Assembly: GCA_937915975.1 (NCBI GenBank)
Contig: CALGGL010000095.1
Location: 1 to 19,522 of the forward strand
Direction of reading: 5' to 3'
Source: an uncultured Lachnospiraceae bacterium
GTDB lineage: Bacteria > Bacillota > Clostridia > Lachnospirales > Lachnospiraceae
Length of the DNA: 19,522 bases
Shown here: in pieces, positions 7,965 to 14,021 of the stretch
How the letters are laid out: each line of letters begins with the position of its first letter
Numbering within the stretch: position 1 is the first letter of the stretch
Position numbers and translations under genes: made by a program
Notes under the pieces: model-generated
What the model was told of the DNA's origin: nothing
Database searches by the model: none
Seen by the model: the letters and a program-made list of their open reading frames with translations, nothing else

Positions 7965-8993
7965 TTATAACAGTTCAGCCACATCAAGTAAAAGCTTTCT
8001 TGTTTTATCCCATCCGAGACATGGGTCTGTTATTGATTTTCCGAAACAATCACCGCCAATCGGTTGGTTACCGTCTTCAAGATAGCTTTCAACCATAACA
8101 CCCTTTACAAGTCTTTTAATATCATCATTATGTCGGCAGGAGTGAAGTACTTCCTTTACAATACGAGGCTGTTCAGCCCATTTTTTACCGGAATTGTTAT
8201 GATTGGCATCAACTATACATGCAGGATTTTTTAAATCGAATTTTCCGTATACATCGACAAGTCTTAATAAATCATCATAATGATAATTTGGTACGGTTGT
8301 TCCGTATTTATCAAGACCACCTCTTAAAATGCAGTGCGTATAAGGATTTCCCGAAGTTTCTGCCTGATATCCTTTATACATATATACATGACTTGTCTGT
8401 CCTGCAAGGCAGGAATTCATCATAACCGTCAAATCACCACTGGTAGGGTTTTTCATGCCTACAGGTACATCAATACCACTTGCGGTAAGTCTGTGAATCT
8501 GATCTTCAACGCTTCTTGCACCAATTGCATGATAAGCAATAAGGTCATCAACATAATGGGTGTTTTCGGCATAGAGCATTTCATCTGCCCCTGCCATACC
8601 TGTTTCCTTTATGCAACGAAGGTGAAGCTTTCTTATAGCAATAAGTCCTTCGGACATATCAGTTTCCTTGTTTGGATCAGGCTGGTGAACCATTCCCTTA
8701 TAGCCTGCACCGGTAGTACGTGGTTTTCCTGTGTAAATTCTCGGAATAACAAGAATTTTATCATAAACCTCCTTTTGAAGCTCGGCAAGTCTGTTAAGAT
8801 ATTCCATAACAGGCTCCTCGCTGTCAGCAGAGCAGGGACCGATAACAAATAAGAATTTATCAGAACGTCCATCAAATATTTTTTTGATTTCCTCGTCACG
8901 ATCTTTTTTAATTTTAGCCAGATTTTCGTCTAAAGGAAGAAGATTTTTTAATTCCTCTTCAGTAGGCAGTTTTTTAACAAGCTTAATACTCAT
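7965..8993 (-). CDS. aroF: 3-deoxy-7-phosphoheptulonate synthase (DAHP synthase, type I alpha)
   Basis: A 342-residue enzyme that condenses phosphoenolpyruvate with erythrose 4-phosphate, the first step of the shikimate pathway to aromatic amino acids. It is close to the 350 residues of the E. coli AroF/G/H type and carries that type's motifs: FVIGPCSADSEE (metal Cys), KPRTTGAGYKG, GARSVEDQIHR, GMKNPTSGD, HCILRGG and IVDANHNNSGK. The N-terminal extension of about 45 residues, which forms the feedback-inhibitor site in this class, is present, so inhibition by an aromatic amino acid is plausible; which one cannot be told. Read on the minus strand, AAGAGGAGA stands eight bases before the ATG. 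No other shikimate gene is adjacent. It shares a terminator with tRNA-Leu and an intergenic region with dacF. Confidence 0.95.
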   Translation of the reverse strand: MSIKLVKKLPTEEELKNLLPLDENLAKIKKDRDEEIKKIFDGRSDKFLFVIGPCSADSEEPVMEYLNRLAELQKEVYDKILVIPRIYTGKPRTTGAGYKGMVHQPDPNKETDMSEGLIAIRKLHLRCIKETGMAGADEMLYAENTHYVDDLIAYHAIGARSVEDQIHRLTASGIDVPVGMKNPTSGDLTVMMNSCLAGQTSHVYMYKGYQAETSGNPYTHCILRGGLDKYGTTVPNYHYDDLLRLVDVYGKFDLKNPACIVDANHNNSGKKWAEQPRIVKEVLHSCRHNDDIKRLVKGVMVESYLEDGNQPIGGDCFGKSITDPCLGWDKTRKLLLDVAELL

Positions 8994-9035
8994 GGTTAAA
9001 TCTCCTCTTAGGTTTTTTACTTTTTATGCTTTCAC

Positions 9036-9064
9036 AGTTTAACGGATTAAAGTGAAAAAGTCAA
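9036..9064 (-). promoter_or_regulatory. Probable promoter of aroF
   Basis: On the minus strand TTGACT (9059-9064) and TAAACT (9036-9041) are 17 bp apart. The predicted start near 9029 gives a leader of about 35 bases, too short for an attenuator or T-box, and I see no such structure. Confidence 0.6.
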
Positions 9065-9094
9065 CCCTTTTATCATATTTTTTTTAAACATTAA

Positions 9095-9100
9095 TATAAT
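9095..9100 (+). promoter_or_regulatory. Possible -10 element of the dacF promoter
   Basis: A perfect TATAAT lies in a very AT-rich stretch 35 bases before the dacF ATG. No good -35 hexamer is seen at 16-18 bp, so this is tentative. It would be divergent from the aroF promoter. Confidence 0.35.
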
Positions 9101-9135
9101 ATACTAAATATAAAGATAATAAAAGGAAAAAATAC

Positions 9136-10341
9136 ATGAAAAAATCTGTAAGATTACTTATTATTTTGCTTTTGACAATTATTTTATCTGTAAATAGTAT
9201 TGTTACATATGCAGTGGAAACAGATACTTCAACTGTTCAGGAAAATAATGAAGATGTATTGTCGCTTGAGTCAAAATCCGCAATATTAATGGAAGCGGAT
9301 ACCGGAAAGATATTATATGAAAAAAATGCTGATGAAATGTTAAGACCGGCATCCGTTACAAAAATAATGACATTGCTTTTAATATTTGAAGCACTTGATG
9401 ACGGTAGCATAACACTCGATGATACTGTAACAGTTTCGGAGCATGCTGCATCCATGGGCGGCTCACAATGTTTTTTTGAAGCGGGAGAGGAACAGACTGT
9501 AAAGGATATGATAAAGTGTATTGAAGTTGCATCAGGCAATGATGCGGCAGTTGCAATGGCAGAACATATAGCCGGCAGTGAAGAGGTTTTTGTAAAAATG
9601 ATGAATGAAAGAGCTAAGGAACTTGGTATGAATAATACTAATTTTGTAAATGCCTGCGGACTTGAAGCCGAAAATCACCTTACAACAGCAAGAGATATTG
9701 CAACGATGTCAAGAGAACTTATAACAAAGCATCCGGATATAAGGGATTATTCGACTATATGGATGGATTCCATTGTTCACAAAACAAGACGCGGCGAGAG
9801 CCAATTTGATCTTGCAAATACCAATAAATTTTTGAATCAATATACAGGTGCTACAGGGCTGAAAACAGGATATACATCTCAGGCAAAGTATTGTATGTCC
9901 GCTACAGCAGAAAGAAACGGCATAGAGCTTATAGCCGTTATAATGGGTGCAGATACAAAGGAAATAAGAAACAGTGAAGCGGGAAAGCTTCTTGATTACG
10001 GCTTTGCAGGATGCACTTTATATAATGATACGGAAACTCTGCCTGTTGATTTAAAAATACCTGTATTAAACGGTGTTAAGGATTTTATAAGCTATGAACA
10101 TATAACGGATAATCAGTTCGTTCTCGTTAATCAAAAGCCTGAAATGGTAATAAAGGAAATAATAGTGTATAATAACCTGGAGGCACCTGTTTATAAAGGG
10201 GATGTGATAGGTGTTGTTCAGTATTCCTATGACGGAAATCTGATTCATGAGGAATATATTTATGCAGCGGAGGATATAGATAAATTATCATATATGCAAA
10301 GCTTAAAGGGTTTATTTAAAAAAGCACTTATGGTAAAATAG
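9136..10341 (+). CDS. dacF: D-alanyl-D-alanine carboxypeptidase (DacF/PBP5-like)
   Basis: A 401-residue exported low-molecular-mass PBP that removes the terminal D-Ala from stem pentapeptides and so limits 4-3 cross-linking. A Sec signal peptide covers about residues 1-26, with a likely cut after VTYA. The S11 peptidase domain has SxxK as SVTK (Ser73, Lys76), SGN at 133-135 and KTG at 243-245 in GLKTGYTSQAKYC. The region after about residue 290 fits the PBP5 C-terminal beta domain. A basic, partly amphipathic tail (LKGLFKKALMVK) suits membrane attachment. DacF is a best guess among paralogues. Trimming also supplies the tetrapeptide donors used by L,D-transpeptidases, one of which lies 1.1 kb downstream. 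AAAAGGA precedes the ATG. Confidence 0.93.
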   Translation: MKKSVRLLIILLLTIILSVNSIVTYAVETDTSTVQENNEDVLSLESKSAILMEADTGKILYEKNADEMLRPASVTKIMTLLLIFEALDDGSITLDDTVTVSEHAASMGGSQCFFEAGEEQTVKDMIKCIEVASGNDAAVAMAEHIAGSEEVFVKMMNERAKELGMNNTNFVNACGLEAENHLTTARDIATMSRELITKHPDIRDYSTIWMDSIVHKTRRGESQFDLANTNKFLNQYTGATGLKTGYTSQAKYCMSATAERNGIELIAVIMGADTKEIRNSEAGKLLDYGFAGCTLYNDTETLPVDLKIPVLNGVKDFISYEHITDNQFVLVNQKPEMVIKEIIVYNNLEAPVYKGDVIGVVQYSYDGNLIHEEYIYAAEDIDKLSYMQSLKGLFKKALMVK

Positions 10342-10377
10342 TTCCGGAAATAAATGCAATACAGATTTAATTGTTAC

Positions 10378-10382
10378 GGAGG
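10378..10382 (+). promoter_or_regulatory. Ribosome-binding site that selects a TTG start
   Basis: GGAGG stands seven bases before TTG 10390. The upstream in-frame ATG 10354 has no comparable site and would add 12 polar residues before the membrane anchor, so TTG is the better start. Confidence 0.7.
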
Positions 10383-10389
10383 AAAATAC

Positions 10390-11274
10390 TTGAAGATATT
10401 TCTATATATATTATTAATTTTAATTATTTTTATTGTTCTGATTGTATTAGAAAGTAAAAGAGAACATAAAAAATTCAGGATTAAAATGTATAACATTTCA
10501 AATGAAAAGCTGCCTACCGACTTTAAAAATTCAAAATTTGTTATGATTTCCGATATGCATAATTCATTTTACGGTAAAAACAATGAAAAGGTATTAAATA
10601 CAATAAAAGATATCAATCCTGATTTTATCGTTATTGCAGGTGATATGCCTGTAGCCAATACGGAAAATGAAACAATAAATTTAAAAACAGCGCAATTTAT
10701 TACTGATCTGGCTGATATTTCGGATATTTATTACGGCTTTGGCAATCATGAAGAAAGAATGATGGAAAAGGAACTGCTGAAGGATTCTTGGGAAAAGTAT
10801 TATGATGTTATAAAAACGTATAAAGGCAGCCATAATATTTACTGTATGAATAACAATATGCTTAGGATTTATAAGGATAAAAGCTTTATTAATATTTTCG
10901 GATTAAATCTTGAACTCAAATTTTATCAGCGTTTTTCAAACGAAAAGCTTGAAGCTGATGAGATAATCGAAAAGGTTGGAGAACCGGATAAAGCCCTATA
11001 TAATATAATTATAGCTCACAATCCCGATTATTTTGAAAGCTACGTCGGTTGGGGAGCGGATCTGATTCTGTCAGGTCACGTTCACGGAGGTATGGTAAGA
11101 CTGCCGTTTATAGGTGGGGTTATTTCACCTAAGCCGAGATTGTTTCCGCATTTTGATTATGGAAAATACGAAAAAGATAAATCGATTATGCTGTTGTCAA
11201 ACGGTCTCGGTTCACATTCGATAAAGCTTAGAATAAATAATATTCCCGAGATAGTTGTTATACAGTTTGAATAA
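10390..11274 (+). CDS. Membrane-anchored metallophosphoesterase (YkuE-like)
   Basis: A 294-residue calcineurin-like phosphoesterase if it starts at TTG 10390, or 306 residues from ATG 10354. The N-terminus is a membrane anchor of about 22 residues beginning MKIFLYILLILIIF. All five metal-binding blocks are present: SDMH (Asp55, His57), GDM (Asp85), GNHE (Asn119, His120), AHNP (His210) and GHVHGG (His230, His232). Family relatives such as YkuE and LpxH-like enzymes act on phosphoesters at the membrane; the substrate here is unknown. The gene follows dacF by 48 bases with no terminator between, so both are probably co-transcribed. An envelope role is inferred from that context only. Confidence 0.88.
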   Translation: MKIFLYILLILIIFIVLIVLESKREHKKFRIKMYNISNEKLPTDFKNSKFVMISDMHNSFYGKNNEKVLNTIKDINPDFIVIAGDMPVANTENETINLKTAQFITDLADISDIYYGFGNHEERMMEKELLKDSWEKYYDVIKTYKGSHNIYCMNNNMLRIYKDKSFINIFGLNLELKFYQRFSNEKLEADEIIEKVGEPDKALYNIIIAHNPDYFESYVGWGADLILSGHVHGGMVRLPFIGGVISPKPRLFPHFDYGKYEKDKSIMLLSNGLGSHSIKLRINNIPEIVVIQFE

Positions 11275-11302
11275 ATACTATATAATGTGTATGATAAAAC
11301 AA

Positions 11303-11336
11303 AAATATACAATAAAATGTATTTTGTTGTATATTT
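11303..11336. repeat. AT-rich 34-bp near-perfect palindrome
   Basis: AAATATACAA (11303-11312) and TTGTATATTT (11327-11336) are perfect inverted repeats. Inside them AAAAT/ATTTT pair again about the centre at 11319/11320, leaving only one mismatch (T/G) over 34 bases. It lies 28 bases after the phosphoesterase stop. It could be a weak AT-only terminator or a protein-binding operator; nothing in the sequence decides between these. Confidence 0.6.
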
Positions 11337-11419
11337 GTATTGAAAAAATATCTGATTTAATATATATTATTTTCATTGACTGATTTGATTATACATAAAT
11401 AACAAATTACGAAAGGATA

Positions 11420-11445
11420 ATTTGTAAGATGTAAAGCTTACGAAT
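11420..11445 (+). promoter_or_regulatory. Possible 5' leader hairpin before the L,D-transpeptidase gene
   Basis: ATTTGTAAG (11420-11428) can pair with CTTACGAAT (11437-11445), nine pairs with one G-T, around an 8-base loop. The loop begins with ATG TAA (11429-11434), a start codon followed directly by a stop, preceded by GAAAGGA at 11411. The structure ends nine bases before the gene's ATG, so it could hinder ribosome access. Any regulatory effect is inference. Confidence 0.35.
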
Positions 11446-11454
11446 ATAAAAGAT

Positions 11455-13131
11455 ATGGGAAAACTCGTAGATGAAAAAACAAAAGAAGAACAGCTTAAAG
11501 AAAAGGTTATGAATGAGGTATTGGAAGAAATCAATGAAGGTAAGAAAAGCTCGGAGGATGACAGCATAAAAAAGGATAATTCAGAGGATACAGAGGAAAA
11601 ATCCGAGTCTGATTCAGAGGATACAGAGGAAAAATCCGAGTCTGATTCAGAGGATAAGGATAATAAAAATACTGAGGACTCCGAAGATAAGATTTCTCTT
11701 ATTCCTTATGTTGATCCTACAGTCGATGCATATAAGAAAAAGAAAAAGAAGCATAAAAAGGCTTTGATTATTTCCCTGATATCATTATGTATAATTTATC
11801 TGGCGGGTGTTATATATTGTTCCAATTTTTTTGTCGGAAAATCCAAAATAAACGGTTTTGATGTTTCGTATAAGAGTATTAAGGAGGCGGACAGGCTTAT
11901 TCAATCTGATGCTGACAGATATTCTCTTACAGCCGATTTCAGAGACGGAAGTACAAAGCTTTATCCTGAGGATATAGATGCAAAGATTGAGCTTAAAAAA
12001 AGTGTTAAGGATATAAAGAAAAATCAAAATCCATTCCTTTGGTTTGTATATTTCTTTGAAGACAGTGATTACAGTGTTGATTATAAATGTGTTTATGATG
12101 AAGAAAGACTTTCCGACTATGTAAAGAGTCTATCATATCTTGATAGAGATAATATGCTTGAACCGAAAAATGCATATGTTAGACTTGAGGACGGAGAAGC
12201 AAAGCTTATAGAGGAAACCAAAGGAACGGTACTTGATGAAGCAGCTGTTATAAATGCTTTTGAATCCGCTCTTAATAATTTTGAATCAGAGTTGGATATT
12301 GATAAAGCGGGATGTTATGAAACAGCAGCAATAACCACTGAATCCGAATCCATTAAAAAAACATTGAAAAATGCTGAGGAATATCTTGATATAAAGGCAC
12401 AGTACAATTTTGCGGGATATATCTATCAGATTCCCAAAGAGGATTTAACTACAATGGCTTATATTGACGGTAACGGAAATGTCAGTATAAGTGAGACCAA
12501 TGTTAAGCTTTATGCGCAAAAATTTGCAGATCAGTTTACTACTTATCATAAGGATAGAGAATTTTATACGCATGACGGAAAGCATATACTTGTAAGCGGT
12601 GGATATTATGGTTGGCAGATAGACGGAGAAGCTGAGGGTGAAGAACTTTATGAGCTTATAAAAAAGAAAAGAGATTTTGTTAAAGATCCGGTATGTACAA
12701 TTACCGGTTACACTCTGTGTGATTTAAATGATATCGGTAATAATTATGTTGAAATCGATTTAACGGATCAGCATGTTTATATAATAAGAGACGGAAAGGT
12801 CGTTTATGATTCTTTGTGTGTTTCCGGTAATGAAAGCAGAGGAATGGGAACTCCGGGTGGAGTTTATCCTATAACTTATACCCAGAGAAATGCAATTTTA
12901 AGAGGTCCGGGATACGAGACACCGGTTGCATACTGGATGCCTTTTAACGGTGGTATAGGTATGCATGATGCTACGTGGAAATCAAAGTTCGGAGAGGATT
13001 ATTACAAATATGACGGTTCGCATGGATGTATAAATCTTCCTTTAAATGCGGCAGCCGAAATATTTGAATTGGTTGAAAAGGATATGCCGGTAGTTTGTTA
13101 CTGGGAGGATGAGGTGACTTATCTGAATTGA
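11455..13131 (+). CDS. L,D-transpeptidase (YkuD domain) with acidic cytoplasmic tail
   Basis: A 558-residue membrane-anchored enzyme that probably forms 3-3 (meso-DAP to meso-DAP) peptidoglycan cross-links. Residues 1-90 are a cytoplasmic tail rich in Ser, Glu and Asp, with a perfectly repeated 11-residue unit, and end in a poly-Lys run. One membrane segment follows (about 103-125). The middle part (about 130-420) fits the peptidoglycan-binding PG_binding_4 (YoaR-like) modules found in clostridial enzymes of this type. The C-terminal YkuD domain (about 430-556) has His504 in GMHDATW and the SHGCINLP motif with His523, catalytic Cys525 and Asn527. The start has only a weak AAAAG before it; an alternative ATG at 11503 is no better. 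It follows dacF, whose product prepares tetrapeptide donors. Confidence 0.92.
   Translation: MGKLVDEKTKEEQLKEKVMNEVLEEINEGKKSSEDDSIKKDNSEDTEEKSESDSEDTEEKSESDSEDKDNKNTEDSEDKISLIPYVDPTVDAYKKKKKKHKKALIISLISLCIIYLAGVIYCSNFFVGKSKINGFDVSYKSIKEADRLIQSDADRYSLTADFRDGSTKLYPEDIDAKIELKKSVKDIKKNQNPFLWFVYFFEDSDYSVDYKCVYDEERLSDYVKSLSYLDRDNMLEPKNAYVRLEDGEAKLIEETKGTVLDEAAVINAFESALNNFESELDIDKAGCYETAAITTESESIKKTLKNAEEYLDIKAQYNFAGYIYQIPKEDLTTMAYIDGNGNVSISETNVKLYAQKFADQFTTYHKDREFYTHDGKHILVSGGYYGWQIDGEAEGEELYELIKKKRDFVKDPVCTITGYTLCDLNDIGNNYVEIDLTDQHVYIIRDGKVVYDSLCVSGNESRGMGTPGGVYPITYTQRNAILRGPGYETPVAYWMPFNGGIGMHDATWKSKFGEDYYKYDGSHGCINLPLNAAAEIFELVEKDMPVVCYWEDEVTYLN
11581..11646 (+). repeat. Perfect tandem duplication of 33 bp in the L,D-transpeptidase gene
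   Basis: Two identical in-frame 33-base units (11581-11613 and 11614-11646) each encode SEDTEEKSESD. A partial third unit of ten bases begins at 11647. The absence of any silent difference points to recent duplication or ongoing slippage, which would change the cytoplasmic tail by 11 residues per step without touching the enzyme domain. Confidence 0.97.
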
Positions 13132-13199
13132 TAATATTATCGGATATTGAAACTATAATTTATATTTAAAAACAGATATATATTTGTGAGGTTTAAAGG

Positions 13200-14021
13200 G
13201 TGACAGAAGCAGAAAAAAAATTACGAAATGCATATGACAGCATTATTTACAAAATAAAATACGAACCTGATATAGCACTTATACTTGGTTCGGGTCTTGG
13301 GGATTTTGCGGATAGTATAGAAGAAAAAACCATTATAGATTATAAAGATATTCCGGATTTTCCGGTTTCTACCGTATCGGGACATGCCGGAAGGTTTATA
13401 ATCGGAAAACTATATGATAAAAAGATTATTGCTATGCAGGGCAGAGTTCATTATTATGAAGGTTATTCCATGGATAAGGTGGTTATGCCTATAAGGCTTA
13501 TGAAGCTTTTGGGAGCCAAAACACTTATTCTTACCAATGCTGCCGGAGGAATAAATGAAAAGTTTTCACCGGGAACATTTATGGCAATTAACGACCATAT
13601 AACTTCCTTTGTTCCTTCTCCGCTTATCGGTGAAAATCCCGAAACACTCGGTGAAAGATTTCCTGATATGTCTGAGGTCTACGATAAGGAGTTAATCGGA
13701 CTTTTACATAGTACGTCTGATGAACTTGATATTGATTTAAAGGATGGCATATACCTTCAGACTACCGGACCAAATTATGAAACTCCTGCGGAGATAAATA
13801 TGTATAAAGCCTTGGGTGCGGATGCTGTTGGTATGAGTACCGCATGTGAAGCAATGGCTGCAAAACATATGGGAATGAGGATAGCAGGTATTTCCTGTAT
13901 CACAAATATGGCTGCGGGAATAAGTAAAACGGCACTCAATCACAATGAGGTTAAGGAAACTGCCGCACTTATTTCCGATAAATTTACTAAGCTGGTTAAG
14001 GAGTTTATCAAAAAGATATAA
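13200..14021 (+). CDS. punA: Purine nucleoside phosphorylase (trimeric PNP family)
   Basis: A 273-residue type I PNP, which splits inosine or guanosine with phosphate into base and ribose 1-phosphate for salvage. Motifs in order are LILGSGLGDF, SGHAGRF, AMQGRVHYYEGY, LTNAAGGIN, TGPNYETPAEI, VGMSTACEAMAAKHMG, ITNMAAG and LNHNEV. Asn236 in ITNMAAG matches the purine-binding Asn of human PNP (Asn243); the related methylthioadenosine phosphorylases have Asp in this region. The sequence therefore favours 6-oxopurine substrates over MTA. The start is GTG with GAGG about nine bases upstream. The stop overlaps the metH start by one base (TAATG at 14019-14023), so the two are probably translationally coupled. 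Confidence 0.93.
   Translation: MTEAEKKLRNAYDSIIYKIKYEPDIALILGSGLGDFADSIEEKTIIDYKDIPDFPVSTVSGHAGRFIIGKLYDKKIIAMQGRVHYYEGYSMDKVVMPIRLMKLLGAKTLILTNAAGGINEKFSPGTFMAINDHITSFVPSPLIGENPETLGERFPDMSEVYDKELIGLLHSTSDELDIDLKDGIYLQTTGPNYETPAEINMYKALGADAVGMSTACEAMAAKHMGMRIAGISCITNMAAGISKTALNHNEVKETAALISDKFTKLVKEFIKKI

Noticed and set aside
8334..8852. Plus-strand frame of 172 codons opposite aroF
   Set aside because: It is antisense to DAHP synthase motifs, and its His-, Cys- and Ile-rich translation is typical of a non-coding frame.
11581..11656. Possible CRISPR-like repeats
   Set aside because: The units are directly adjacent, without spacers, and are in frame within a coding region.
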